In this document: in pieces, positions 13,809 through 22,511 of the stretch | Layout of the letters: each line of letters opens with the position of its first letter | Numbering within the stretch: position 1 is the first letter of the stretch | From: Desulfosarcina sp. OttesenSCG-928-A07 | GTDB lineage: Bacteria > Desulfobacterota > Desulfobacteria > Desulfobacterales > Desulfosarcinaceae | Assembly: GCA_030267325.1 (NCBI GenBank) | Contig: JAJDJS010000013.1 | Coordinates: forward strand, 1 to 59,205 | Direction of reading: 5' to 3' | Length of the DNA stretch: 59,205 nucleotides | Translations under genes and position numbers: made by a program | The notes under the pieces: generated by a model | Databases searched by the model: none | The model's input: only the letters and a program-made list of their open reading frames with translations | What the model was told of the DNA's origin: nothing

Positions 13809-14588
13809 ATGAAAGACATATCGACCGCGGAAGTAACCGCGCTGGACTCTGTGAGTAAGCGGATTTTTGGAGACGATGCAAAACTTGAAATAGTGTCTCC
13901 GCAATCACTTGTTTTGCTTAAAAAAAATGCCCGTGTTTTTAAAAAAGACACTTTTCGCCAGTTGACGGAAAACATCCGGAAGGATGGCTGTCTTTCTTCC
14001 ATGCCGTTGTGTCGGCGGATGGAAGACGGGAGGCTTGAGGTGCTCTCGGGCAACCATCGCGTGCAGGCGTCAATCCAGGCCAACATCCCCTCTATCTTGG
14101 TCATGGCGATAGAAGCGGATTTGTCACTGGCCGACCAAATAGCAATACAGATCTCACACAATGCGTTGGTTGGCGAAGACGACCAATCGATCCTTGCTGA
14201 GTTGTGGGCAGAGATTGAGGATATTGAGGCAAAGCTTTACGCCGGGTTGTCTTCCGACGATGTTGAGCGTTTAGAGAAGATAGACCTTGTCCCATTCACC
14301 ACACCCCAGGTTTATTCCCAAGTCATAACTTTTGCTTTCGTTGATGATGAGGCAAAGCGACTTAATGGGGTTTTAGAAAGCCTTGAGGCTCTACCGACCA
14401 AAGATGTCTATGTTCAGCCACTCAAAGATTTTAACCGTTTTTTCGACATCTTAGAGGCGGCAAAGAAAAAGTGTAACGTGCGGAATACATCACTTGCCAT
14501 GTTACAGTTACTGGACATATGCGAGGCCGCTCTTGCTGAAATGCCGGATCCGGATACCGAACCTCAAGATGGAGAAAAAAAGGCATGA
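13809..14588 (+). CDS. ParB/Srx-fold (ParB N-domain-like) phage protein
   Basis: 259 residues from the ATG after AAGGGTGA; an ATG five codons upstream is also possible. Residues about 30-105 form a ParB-like domain: SLVLLKKNARVFKKDTFRQL, then LTENIRKDGCLSSMPLCRR, and LEVLSGNHRVQAS with the GNHR-type signature of the nucleotide-binding/nuclease fold. The rest is helical with no HTH pair of plasmid ParB, so it is not a partition protein. It is coupled to the methyltransferase-GNAT gene (4-base overlap). ParB-fold proteins in such contexts are often parts of DNA modification or restriction modules; the exact activity is unknown. Confidence 0.78.
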   Translation: MKDISTAEVTALDSVSKRIFGDDAKLEIVSPQSLVLLKKNARVFKKDTFRQLTENIRKDGCLSSMPLCRRMEDGRLEVLSGNHRVQASIQANIPSILVMAIEADLSLADQIAIQISHNALVGEDDQSILAELWAEIEDIEAKLYAGLSSDDVERLEKIDLVPFTTPQVYSQVITFAFVDDEAKRLNGVLESLEALPTKDVYVQPLKDFNRFFDILEAAKKKCNVRNTSLAMLQLLDICEAALAEMPDPDTEPQDGEKKA

Positions 14589-15940
14589 GTTTTATTGGCG
14601 CTGTGGCCGCATCTGTTCGTAAGATTTTGGCTGATTATTCGAAAGACATCACGTTGCCATGTCTCATTATTGGCGCTGGAAATTTCACAGTGCCGTCGGT
14701 GTTGCGTTCGGGCGGATACACAGGACCTATCACGGCATGTGACGTGTCTTTGTACACGTCAGCCCTTGGCGCTTATCTCGGCGACTGGACACTTCCCGTA
14801 TCGGAAAATCCGGATGCTCCGGAATATCTACGGGGCCTGTTACGAACAGAAACCCCAGCGGAGACAACAGCGTCTATATCGCTGCTGATGGATCTCCACG
14901 AAGTTTGGCAGGCTAAAAACCCTTGGCAGGTGAGGATGATCGAAAATTACCGCCGGAATTGGGACGCCCTGTTGGAAAAAACTTTGGAGAAGTTGGAGAG
15001 GTACAAAGACCACATCACACCCATCACATACCAAGCGCGTGACGGCTTTGATCTCCTTGAGGAAAACGACCCGGCTCATACGGTGTTCGCATTCCCGCCA
15101 ACATACAAAGGCGGGTATGAGAAATTAGAACGATTACTGAAAGCCGTTGCGGTGTGGGAACCTCCGAGCTACCGCGAAATGACAGACAAGAACCTGGATT
15201 TGTATAAATTAATCTCCAGGTTTGACGCCTATTATGTTGTCTTGGAAAAAGACCTGCCAGAAGTCCATGACATCCTGGGTAAACCATCAGCCATACTTCC
15301 GCGAGGTCGCGACAAATACACATACATTGTCGCAAAACAAGCGAAGAAAATAGTCATTCGCCAGTCGGCGAAGGCTGTTTGTGCCGGCCCAATATGGAAA
15401 TCAGATGCCCCTGTCACAGGGAGCGAGGTCCCGGGATTTGCCATTATCTCTCGCCCGCAAAGCCTGCGCCTGAACGAGTTATATTTGTCGAAGCGAATTA
15501 ATTATTACGAGGGCGCTGTGGATTTTAACATCGTCCTTACCTTGAATGGCAGGGCAATAGGAAAGGCTGATTTTATAAAAACCAGCAAAGGAAAATGGAA
15601 GCTGCCCGATGATACTAAACCACTTTATATTATGTGCGATTTGGCGGTTTCTAGTTGCGAGTCCCGGCTTGCCAAACTTGTTCTTTTGCTCATGCAGTCA
15701 AAAGAGGTCAAAAGTATTGTCGATGCAAAACTCGCGTCTCGCTTTGGATGGCTCACAACCACCGCGTTTTCAGACAAGCCGGTGTCGATGAAGTATAGAG
15801 GGATTTTTAAATTGTACAGTAGAAAAGAAAATAAAAAAGAAGGGACATACGCGCTCAACTATTTTGCCGAATTTGGCAAAAGGACGCTGCAAGAAAATTT
15901 CGATCTTTGGAAGAAAAAATACCATCGCCCAAACAAATAA
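14585..15940 (+). CDS. DNA methyltransferase-like domain fused to GNAT/Mom-like domain
   Basis: 451 residues, two parts. Residues about 1-255 look like a SAM-dependent methyltransferase: motif I LIIGAGNFTVPSVLRSGGY, a following acidic strand (ITACDVS), and FAFPPTYKGGYE, which matches the catalytic (D/N/S)PP(Y/F) region but starts F-P-P, so amino-methyltransferase activity is uncertain. Residues about 290-445 resemble an acetyltransferase (GNAT) fold like the Mu Mom DNA-modification protein: DFNIVLTLNGRAIGKADF, a helix with SRLAKLVLLL, and a C-terminal strand ending YRGIFKLYSRKE. The protein might modify adenine in phage DNA against restriction. Related proteins are sometimes annotated as antirestriction adenine methyltransferases. 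The family call is from motifs, not a search. Confidence 0.65.
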   Translation: MSFIGAVAASVRKILADYSKDITLPCLIIGAGNFTVPSVLRSGGYTGPITACDVSLYTSALGAYLGDWTLPVSENPDAPEYLRGLLRTETPAETTASISLLMDLHEVWQAKNPWQVRMIENYRRNWDALLEKTLEKLERYKDHITPITYQARDGFDLLEENDPAHTVFAFPPTYKGGYEKLERLLKAVAVWEPPSYREMTDKNLDLYKLISRFDAYYVVLEKDLPEVHDILGKPSAILPRGRDKYTYIVAKQAKKIVIRQSAKAVCAGPIWKSDAPVTGSEVPGFAIISRPQSLRLNELYLSKRINYYEGAVDFNIVLTLNGRAIGKADFIKTSKGKWKLPDDTKPLYIMCDLAVSSCESRLAKLVLLLMQSKEVKSIVDAKLASRFGWLTTTAFSDKPVSMKYRGIFKLYSRKENKKEGTYALNYFAEFGKRTLQENFDLWKKKYHRPNK

Positions 15941-16011
15941 TAACTATATGTTTTTATTATAAAATATGATAAGATAAAACAATGTTTTAATATAAAAAAA
16001 CGGAGGGAAAA
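15941..16011 (+). promoter_or_regulatory. AT-rich leader before the DUF488 gene
   Basis: A very AT-rich 70-base stretch breaks the chain of overlapping genes and ends in CGGAGGG, the ribosome site of the next gene. Several -10-like TATAAAAT/TATGAT words occur, but no convincing paired -35. It may hold a promoter for the DUF488 and packaging genes. Confidence 0.3.
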
Positions 16012-16371
16012 ATGGACATCGCCATATCATATTTTCAATCGAAAGCACCGAACGAGAGAAAGGTTTGCATCGCAAAAAAACCGTTTCGTTTTCTCCCTGG
16101 ACTGATGAAGGCCGAATTGTTCGCGCCAAGTAATCCTTGGGCAAAAGACTGGCAATCATCTTATCTGTCTGATTTAAAAAGTCGGTTCCCGACGCCGGAA
16201 TCTTTGCGTGTCTACCTGGAGGGGATTTGCCGGGAAAGACAAAACCCAATCCTATGTTGTTACGAGAAGAACCCGGCGGAGTGTCACCGATCAATCTTGG
16301 CCGCATACATCCAGGAAAAACTTGGGATCACTGTGCCCGAGTGGACGCCCGAACAACTGCCGACGCTGTAA
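16012..16371 (+). CDS. DUF488-family protein
   Basis: 119 residues with the DUF488 hallmark near the C-terminus: ILCCYEKNPAECHRSILAAYI, with the conserved Cys and C-H-R-S. The N-terminus IAISYFQSKAPNERKVCIAK and the middle PTPESLRVYL fit the same fold. The ATG follows CGGAGGGAAAA. DUF488 proteins are frequently found beside nucleic-acid modification genes, though no biochemical activity is firmly known. Placed directly after the methyltransferase-GNAT gene it may be part of the same cassette. Confidence 0.8.
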   Translation: MDIAISYFQSKAPNERKVCIAKKPFRFLPGLMKAELFAPSNPWAKDWQSSYLSDLKSRFPTPESLRVYLEGICRERQNPILCCYEKNPAECHRSILAAYIQEKLGITVPEWTPEQLPTL

Positions 16372-16389
16372 ACCATCAGGAAATAAAAT

Positions 16390-17112
16390 ATGAGTGGTGC
16401 CCCAGATCTGTCGTCACAACTGGCGAAAAGCGCCAGCACAGACATCGGCGTCCTGCTGAAGGCAAAGGAAGATGCGAAACGGAGGCTACTTGAAGATCCG
16501 TCCCAGAGGAATCTTTCCGCCTTCGAAAAAGCGTCAAAGATGTTGGATAAAGCGAAGGATCCACAGATCAGTCTTAGGGACGCCAACGCCGTTCTTGAAT
16601 ACATAGAGAGTGTCGGAAGAAAGTTAAGAAAGACAAAACTCTACGATGATATCGGCAGGGGCCGGCTTAGAAGGCGGTCGGACGGGTCATTTAATCCGAG
16701 CGATGTTGACCGTTACGCGGCAACACTTCCGACACTCGGGACGCCAGACAAACTGGCCAGAGACGCCGAGTCGAGGATGCGTCGCCGGGAAAATGCTGAG
16801 ATTCGACGTATCGAGAACGCGGCGGACAAAGAACAATTTCAACTCGACGTGCTCCGGAAAAAATACATCGACCGCGACCAGGTATATCTTGAACTGGCCA
16901 GTCGGGCGGTTACTCTCGCGGCAGGCCTCAAGACCGCGTTTGAGGCGGCGGCCATAGACATCATCAACGAAGTAAAAGGAAGCCAAAAAAAGGCCGCAAA
17001 TCTCATCCGGATGGTTGAAGGAATTATCGACACCGAGATGAATGAGTACGCCACCACAGATGAATTCGAGGTGATGTTCGTAGACCCAACGCCTGAAGAG
17101 GTGGTTGAATGA
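16390..17112 (+). CDS. Predicted terminase small subunit
   Basis: 240 residues. Largely helical, with a Lys/Arg-rich region (about 70-145) and a C-terminal half containing DRDQVYLELASRAVTLAAGL, KTAFEAAAIDIINEVKGSQ and an acidic tail. I identify it mainly by position: it overlaps the start of a lambda gpA-type large terminase, the place of Nu1-like small subunits that recognise packaging DNA. No HTH was confidently located. A cos or pac site should be close by but I cannot see one. Confidence 0.65.
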   Translation: MSGAPDLSSQLAKSASTDIGVLLKAKEDAKRRLLEDPSQRNLSAFEKASKMLDKAKDPQISLRDANAVLEYIESVGRKLRKTKLYDDIGRGRLRRRSDGSFNPSDVDRYAATLPTLGTPDKLARDAESRMRRRENAEIRRIENAADKEQFQLDVLRKKYIDRDQVYLELASRAVTLAAGLKTAFEAAAIDIINEVKGSQKKAANLIRMVEGIIDTEMNEYATTDEFEVMFVDPTPEEVVE

Positions 17113-19181
17113 CAGCCGCGCAGCCCCGAAAAATAAGGAATCTGTCAGTCGATATAAATCAGTGGTGGATGCCTCATCAACTCGCGGATGTCGCGCTTTC
17201 CGCAGGGTTGAAACGCTTTGTTTTTTCCAAGGGTGAGCGTCAGGTTTTGCGACGTAGAAACCCAATCCCAATCAGCCAATGGACTGAGCGCCATCGACAT
17301 GTTCGCATGTCGTCGATCCCAGGCAAGTGGCACAATCTATTTACCCCGTACCTCAAAGGGGTGATGGATACTGCGGGCTACCCAGGCGTGGAGACAGTTA
17401 TCCTTTGTAAAACTCCACAGACGGGAGGGTCTGAGGCCGGGCACAACATAATCGGTTACGCCATTGACCGTGCACCTGGCCCGGCAATGTATGTTTTTCC
17501 GGACGAAAACACCGCCCGTGAAAACGCAAAAGATCGAATCATCCCCATGATTGAGGATAGTCCACGCCTGAGAGAATACCTCACCGGCTATGGTGATGAT
17601 GTGGCTTCGTTGCGTATCAACTTGGCCAATATGCCGATCTATCTGGGCTGGTCCGGATCTGTCGCAAGGCTTGGGAATAAACCGATCAGATATCTCATTC
17701 TCGATGAGCTGGATAAATATAAAAACGTCAAGAATGAGGCAACGTCTGAATCTTTGGCCGAAAAAAGGACAACCACCTGGGGCCGTCGAAAGACAATTTT
17801 CAAACTCTCAACTCCGACCACAAAAGACGGACCGATATGGGTAGCGCTCACCACAGAGGCCAACTGTATTTTTGACTATTGGGTTCGTTGCCCGGTTTGT
17901 GGGCATATGCAACTTATGAGCCTGGACCGTATCGTCTGGTCTGAAAGGCGTAAAAAAGAACTCATCGGCAAGCTCTCTGACGAAACTTCACCGGAAGAAG
18001 TTCAGGACACAAACAAAGAGGAATTTGATCCGGAAGATGTCTTGGCAAGACGTCTTGCCCGTTATTATTGCGAGAAAAAATGTTGCGTGTGGGAGGATCA
18101 CGACCGGGATAAGGCTGTCCGATCCGGAGAGTGGCGGGAACGCAAAACGGGTCTGGAGCTTTACACATACTTAAAACTCCACCAGCCGATGAAGGTCGGT
18201 TTTCACCTGCCGTCCTGGTTGTCTTACTTTATCAGCCTCTCGGAGGTGGCCCACGCATTTATCAAGTGGGCCAAATCGAATCATCCCGAAGACGGTAAAA
18301 ACCTGAACAACCAATATTGTGCCACCCCGTGGGAACCGAAGTTTGAAAAGAGGGAGGAATCAAGTCTCATCTCTTTGTGTGATGATCGCCCGCGAGGGAT
18401 TGTTCCAACTCCAGAACAATTCAGCACGCCCGAGGTTCCGCGACAGCCGATTGCCTGTCTTCTCGGGTCAGTGGACACGCAAGGGACATATTTCCGCTAC
18501 GTTATTCGTGCCTATACCTACGGTTCTGCGGAATCGAGCTGGTTGGTGCAGCAGGGCAGTGTCAACACGTTTGATGATTTGGACCAGCTTTTTTGGGGTA
18601 GCGAATATGTTGACGCATCTGGCCGTGTTTATAAGGTTCGGGCAGCGATGATTGACGCGATGGGCAACCGAACCCCTGCCGTATATCGCTACGCCATTAA
18701 GCGCCGGGGGAGGGTTTATCCTTTCCAGGGCGTCCAGCACCTCGCGACACCGGTTGTGCTTTCCCCGCAGGAATATTTCAGTAATGAGGTGGGGAGCAAA
18801 ATAAAAATCCCAGGCGGGCTCATGCTCTATCGTTGCGACATCACTTATTTCAAAAGTGATCTTGCAAACCATTTGTCAGTTCACCCAGATGACCCTGGTG
18901 CGTTTCGTCTGTACAGCAACGACAAGGGCGAGCTTGGTGAATATATCAAAGAGATGAGCGCCGAGGTCTGGAGCGACGAAGATAATTGTTGGATCAACCC
19001 GCACGAGCGTCCAAACCATTATTGGGATTGTGAGGTAATGCAAAAGGCACTTTGTTGGCAACTCGGGGTCAGGAACTGGAAAAACCCCGAGTCAGAAGAC
19101 AATAAAAGACCAAAAAAACCGGAGCCGAGACGACACCAACCCATGAGTGCCGGGGATCTGCTTGGAAGATTGCGGAGGTAA
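17109..19181 (+). CDS. Terminase large subunit, lambda gpA family
   Basis: 690 residues. The ATPase domain has a Walker A-like loop at about 100-110 (CKTPQTGGSEA) and Walker B in YLILDELDKY (about 195-205), with a following STPTTKDGPIW motif. A zinc-like CPVCGH occurs near residue 262. The nuclease half begins with LLGSVDTQG and contains AAMIDAMGNRTPAVY, as in gpA. It pumps and cuts phage DNA into the procapsid. Length and motif order agree with lambda gpA (about 640 residues) rather than with HK97- or P2-type terminases. Confidence 0.92.
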   Translation: MTAAQPRKIRNLSVDINQWWMPHQLADVALSAGLKRFVFSKGERQVLRRRNPIPISQWTERHRHVRMSSIPGKWHNLFTPYLKGVMDTAGYPGVETVILCKTPQTGGSEAGHNIIGYAIDRAPGPAMYVFPDENTARENAKDRIIPMIEDSPRLREYLTGYGDDVASLRINLANMPIYLGWSGSVARLGNKPIRYLILDELDKYKNVKNEATSESLAEKRTTTWGRRKTIFKLSTPTTKDGPIWVALTTEANCIFDYWVRCPVCGHMQLMSLDRIVWSERRKKELIGKLSDETSPEEVQDTNKEEFDPEDVLARRLARYYCEKKCCVWEDHDRDKAVRSGEWRERKTGLELYTYLKLHQPMKVGFHLPSWLSYFISLSEVAHAFIKWAKSNHPEDGKNLNNQYCATPWEPKFEKREESSLISLCDDRPRGIVPTPEQFSTPEVPRQPIACLLGSVDTQGTYFRYVIRAYTYGSAESSWLVQQGSVNTFDDLDQLFWGSEYVDASGRVYKVRAAMIDAMGNRTPAVYRYAIKRRGRVYPFQGVQHLATPVVLSPQEYFSNEVGSKIKIPGGLMLYRCDITYFKSDLANHLSVHPDDPGAFRLYSNDKGELGEYIKEMSAEVWSDEDNCWINPHERPNHYWDCEVMQKALCWQLGVRNWKNPESEDNKRPKKPEPRRHQPMSAGDLLGRLRR

Positions 19182-19182
19182 A

Positions 19183-19368
19183 ATGGAGAAGGGAAAAGAT
19201 CGAAGACTGAACTGGCAACAAGCTTGTGAGCTTATGAACTGCGGTAGAACAAAATTTTACGATTTGATCAACAGCGGGGATCTGCCAGCTTACCGAGCAG
19301 GCAAAAAAGGTGTGTGGGTAAAGGAAAAAGACGTTGCACGACTGATCAAACGGATTGGTTCTGGGTAG
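19183..19368 (+). CDS. Small HTH (excisionase-type) protein, 61 aa
   Basis: 61 residues: a MerR/excisionase-like helix-turn-helix (NWQQACELMNCGRTKFYDLI), then the GDLPAYRAGKKGVWVKEKDV wing typical of the HTH_17 group. The ATG follows GGAGGTAA, two bases after the terminase stop. Its location amid packaging genes is unusual for an excisionase. It may instead help packaging as a small DNA-binding subunit; both readings are guesses. Confidence 0.75.
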   Translation: MEKGKDRRLNWQQACELMNCGRTKFYDLINSGDLPAYRAGKKGVWVKEKDVARLIKRIGSG

Positions 19369-19390
19369 TTTTTTTGTTGAAAATATTTTG

Positions 19391-19417
19391 TCCGTTTGTT
19401 CCGTTTGTTCCGTTTGT
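19391..19417 (+). repeat. Three tandem 9-base repeats between head genes
   Basis: TCCGTTTGT occurs three times in a row at 19391, 19400 and 19409. The 87-base gap it lies in is the only non-coding stretch between terminase and portal. It could be a protein-binding site or simply slippage. Confidence 0.5.
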
Positions 19418-19455
19418 GCCGCGACATGCAAAAAAGCCCGTGTTAATTGCATGTC

Positions 19456-19695
19456 ATGTCTGCCACCTTCCATACCTCCATTTGGACCCGCGACGAACTC
19501 CTTTCTCTGCGTTCCCTGTGGAAGGCCGCCTACAAAGCGGCCGCCACAGGGAAGTCCTACACCATTGAAGGAAGAAGCCTCACCCGTCAAAATTTGAACG
19601 AGATCCGCGCCCAACTGAGTTACATCCAAGATGAGCTGGACGCCCTTTCTGGTCGTGGCGGACCTCATATTGTTGTCGCGAGGCCCCGCCGATGA
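19456..19695 (+). CDS. gpW/DUF6148-like head-tail joining protein
   Basis: 79 residues from the ATG at 19456; a TTG three codons upstream is also in frame, and neither has a clear ribosome site. The pattern WTRDELLSLRSLWKAAYKAA, then GKSYTIEGRSLTRQNLNEIR and a final helix with L-D-A-L is that of the small alpha/beta gpW-type proteins coded before lambda-type portals. It joins tail to head or completes the packaged head. Overlaps the portal start by 4 bases. Confidence 0.65.
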   Translation: MSATFHTSIWTRDELLSLRSLWKAAYKAAATGKSYTIEGRSLTRQNLNEIRAQLSYIQDELDALSGRGGPHIVVARPRR

Positions 19696-21278
19696 AGAAA
19701 TCGCTTATCGTCGACCATCGGGGAAACCCCATCCATCTTGGCCGCATCTCCACCGCGTCAAAAGATTCCGGTGCCTTTCGCGGATCCATCAGTAATTGGA
19801 GGCCGCGCCGGGTAATTTCCGACACCGCAGAAACAAACGAACGAGTCCTCACCCAAGACCGGGCCGAAGACCTCTACACCAACGATTTTGCCGCCCGGTC
19901 CACAGTTGACACTATTGCCGGTAACGCTGTTGGCACCGGCCTGTCACCACAGCCCCGCATCCCTTATCGTCTTCTCGGCATCACGGAAGAACAGGCTTAC
20001 GATGTCAAGGAGCAGATGGAGTGGAATTGGCACCGATGGTGCGGCCAGGCCCATGCCAACGGCGGCATGCACTTTGAGGATCTGCAATACTCCGCCATTG
20101 TTTCCCTGCTCCGGTCCGGAGAATTGCTCCACCTGCCGACAATGATCCCAGATGATGAGTTTGACGGACACCGGTTTTTAAGCCACGCCATTCAGCCGCT
20201 TTCACCCAAGCGGCTCCGGACCCCGGCTGACAAAATATCAGATCCGCTGGTCCGTGACGGCATTCAGCGGTCGCCATCCGGAAAACCCATCGGTTACTGG
20301 ATCGCCTCGCCATCTCCAACCGCTTATGGCGGGCTTGATTGCATTGGTGGATTAACCGCCCTGACCAGCGCTGATTTTCGTTATATCCCCGCCCGCGTTG
20401 CCCACCGTCCAGGGATCTTCCATGTTTTCCGGTACGGCGATGAGGACGAGCCGACCCGGGGCCGGTCCATCCTTTCCACCGGCGTCAAGTTGTACCGCAA
20501 CCTGGGGGACGCCATTGATTATGAATTGCTGGCCCAGGTCATTGCCGCGTCCTTCCCCGTGTTCATCGCCAGCGATGGCGGACGCTCCGGATTGCCGCCG
20601 GAGGTCCTTGAACAATACGGGATAGGTTCCCAGGGTGATGCCGCCTACCGTTATTACCAGACTGTGGATGCCGGTCAAATCCTGTACGGAAACCCCGGTG
20701 AAAAACCCGAGGTCTTGGAGAGCAACCGGCCAAGTCAAAATTTTCTCGCCTTTGAAGAGCTTGTCCTCCGTGCAGCCGGATCCGCCGCCGGCATTTCGTA
20801 TGAAAGCATCATGAAGGATTTTTCCAAATCCAATTATTCCAGCGCCCGTGCGGCACTGAATGAGGACTGGAAAACCTTTCGCCTGTACCGTTCGTTGTTC
20901 GCCCGGCACTACTGCCACCCAAACTACTGCATGGTGCAGGAAGAGGCCTACTTGCGGGGAGAACTCCGGCTCCCCGCAGTAGGTCTCGATTTTTACGACG
21001 CGATGCACCTGTGGACAAACGCCTACTGGTACGGGCCAAAGCGCGGGTTCGTGGACCCGGTGAAAGAAATCCAGGGGAACCTGCTCGCCATCGCCAATCG
21101 TCTGATGACCCGGACCGAACATTGGGCCGAGGCAGGCGGCGATTTCTGGGAGGCCATGGACCAGATCGACGCTGAAGAAAAACGCATGGCCAAAAGCCCC
21201 GGTATGACGCCCATCGTTAACGTGAACAAAAACACAATTGTGGATAATCCAGGAGAAGCCACAAATGCCGATGACTGA
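19692..21278 (+). CDS. Portal protein, lambda gpB family
   Basis: 528 residues. Lambda-portal landmarks: LTQDRAEDLYTNDFAARSTV near the N-terminus, GNAVGTGLSPQP, FEDLQYSAIVSLLRSGELL, ARVAHRPGIFHVFRYG, RGRSIL, and near the C-terminus YESIMKDFSKSNYSSARAAL. It forms the twelve-subunit ring through which DNA enters and leaves the capsid. Length matches lambda gpB (533). Its 3' end overlaps the capsid protease start. Confidence 0.93.
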   Translation: MKKSLIVDHRGNPIHLGRISTASKDSGAFRGSISNWRPRRVISDTAETNERVLTQDRAEDLYTNDFAARSTVDTIAGNAVGTGLSPQPRIPYRLLGITEEQAYDVKEQMEWNWHRWCGQAHANGGMHFEDLQYSAIVSLLRSGELLHLPTMIPDDEFDGHRFLSHAIQPLSPKRLRTPADKISDPLVRDGIQRSPSGKPIGYWIASPSPTAYGGLDCIGGLTALTSADFRYIPARVAHRPGIFHVFRYGDEDEPTRGRSILSTGVKLYRNLGDAIDYELLAQVIAASFPVFIASDGGRSGLPPEVLEQYGIGSQGDAAYRYYQTVDAGQILYGNPGEKPEVLESNRPSQNFLAFEELVLRAAGSAAGISYESIMKDFSKSNYSSARAALNEDWKTFRLYRSLFARHYCHPNYCMVQEEAYLRGELRLPAVGLDFYDAMHLWTNAYWYGPKRGFVDPVKEIQGNLLAIANRLMTRTEHWAEAGGDFWEAMDQIDAEEKRMAKSPGMTPIVNVNKNTIVDNPGEATNADD

Positions 21279-22503
21279 ATCCCTGTGGGCGCTCCCGCCT
21301 GAACAAGCCGAATCTGTCCTCTCCGCCATCGCCAGGGAGTTGCGCCGCCCGGATGGCGATGCTGGTTCCGCCGCCATCCCGTCCATTGTTACCGAAGAAA
21401 CGGACAAAGGATACGCCGTCATAAATGGCGTTGCTGTTATTCCGGTGTCCGGTCCGATTGCCAGACAAACCACATATTCGTTTTGGAGCGGCAGGGCGTT
21501 GACCATCGGGCATGATGCAATTTCCGCTGCCATCGACGCGGCCCTTGTCGACACATCTGCCAAAGCCATTCTGTTTTCGTTCAATAGCCCCGGCGGTGTT
21601 GTCCACGGCACCAAGGAACTAGCGGACAAAATTTCAGCCGCTGCCACGAAAAAACCCATGGCCGCCTATGCCGATGGCCTCATGGCCTCTGCCGCCATGT
21701 GGCTTGGTGCTGCAACTGGCCGGGTCTACGCCCCGGCCACCGCCAGTGTCGGCAGTATCGGTGTTGTCATGGTTCACACCGACTATTCCAGGATCAATGA
21801 ACGCTTTGGCGTTTCTGTCACCTACATCACCGGCGGCAAATTCAAGTCTGCCGGGAACCCTGACCAGCCTTTGTCCGATGAGGCAAGGGATCTGTTTCAG
21901 AAGCAGGTTTCTGGGATCCACGAGATTTTCAAGGCCGATGTTGTCCGTGGCCTTGGCGTCACTGCCCCGTCCGACCAGTGGGCGGAAGGACAAACCATGT
22001 TGGCCGGCGAGGCTCAGCGTCTCGGACTGGTCACCACCATCGTGCAGGACATTGAGTCCGCCATCAACGCATTAAATCAGGAGATAACTATGGATTACGC
22101 CACACTTGCCGCCCAGCACCCGGACCTGCTGGCGGAAATTGAAAACAAGGCAAAAGCACAAGCGCTTGCCGAGCATCAGGCGCAGGCTGGCCAGGCCGTA
22201 TCGACGGAAAGAGACGCGGCGCTTGCCATGGTCAGAGCCGTTGCCGGGGATGATGCCGCAGACCGGATCAAAACCTTGATGGATAGCGGCATCACAGCTG
22301 AGCAGGTGAAGATCATGGCATCCGTCATGGCGGTTCCGCCTGCCTCCGCAGCGCCGTCCCAGAAGAGCGGCACTAACGAGAAGATTCTTGCCGCGCTCCA
22401 GCAAGCATCCGCCGGAGTGGTTGAAGGCGGGATCCCGCCGTCCGCTGAACCCAAAAGATCAAAACTCGTGGCCGACGCCGAGCGCCGCGCCGCAACCGCA
22501 TAG
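21265..22503 (+). CDS. Capsid S49 protease with C-terminal scaffold (lambda C/Nu3 type)
   Basis: 412 residues from the ATG 9 bases after AGGAG. Residues about 50-270 are a ClpP/SppA-type S49 peptidase: FNSPGG, the nucleophile Ser142 in LMASAAMW, SVGSIGVVM and the general base Lys194 in GGKFKSAGNP. It matures the procapsid. The C-terminal 137 residues are a helical scaffold region, which is also translated from an internal start (22090). The arrangement matches lambda gpC, in which Nu3 is nested in frame. Confidence 0.92.
   Translation: MPMTESLWALPPEQAESVLSAIARELRRPDGDAGSAAIPSIVTEETDKGYAVINGVAVIPVSGPIARQTTYSFWSGRALTIGHDAISAAIDAALVDTSAKAILFSFNSPGGVVHGTKELADKISAAATKKPMAAYADGLMASAAMWLGAATGRVYAPATASVGSIGVVMVHTDYSRINERFGVSVTYITGGKFKSAGNPDQPLSDEARDLFQKQVSGIHEIFKADVVRGLGVTAPSDQWAEGQTMLAGEAQRLGLVTTIVQDIESAINALNQEITMDYATLAAQHPDLLAEIENKAKAQALAEHQAQAGQAVSTERDAALAMVRAVAGDDAADRIKTLMDSGITAEQVKIMASVMAVPPASAAPSQKSGTNEKILAALQQASAGVVEGGIPPSAEPKRSKLVADAERRAATA
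22090..22503 (+). CDS. Nested in-frame scaffold protein (Nu3-like), 137 aa
   Basis: Within the protease gene, AGGAGATAACT precedes an in-frame ATG at 22090 (codon 276), giving a separate 137-residue helical protein rich in Ala, Glu and Gln with a disordered middle. In lambda, gene Nu3 is made the same way and provides free scaffold for head assembly. Ribosome site and spacing are better than for many genes here. Confidence 0.7.
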   Translation: MDYATLAAQHPDLLAEIENKAKAQALAEHQAQAGQAVSTERDAALAMVRAVAGDDAADRIKTLMDSGITAEQVKIMASVMAVPPASAAPSQKSGTNEKILAALQQASAGVVEGGIPPSAEPKRSKLVADAERRAATA

Positions 22504-22511
22504 GAGGAACC

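Noticed and set aside
13809..14588. Plasmid partition system (ParB)
   Set aside because: There is no ParA partner, no HTH region and no parS-like repeats; only the ParB-type N-domain is shared.
19183..19368. Excisionase marking an attachment site nearby
   Set aside because: It lies between terminase and portal genes with no integrase; the phage end is at about 42.1 kb.
20352..21659. Long leftward frame of 435 codons opposite the portal gene
   Set aside because: Shadow of a GC-rich gene; the portal and protease on the + strand are clearly recognised.
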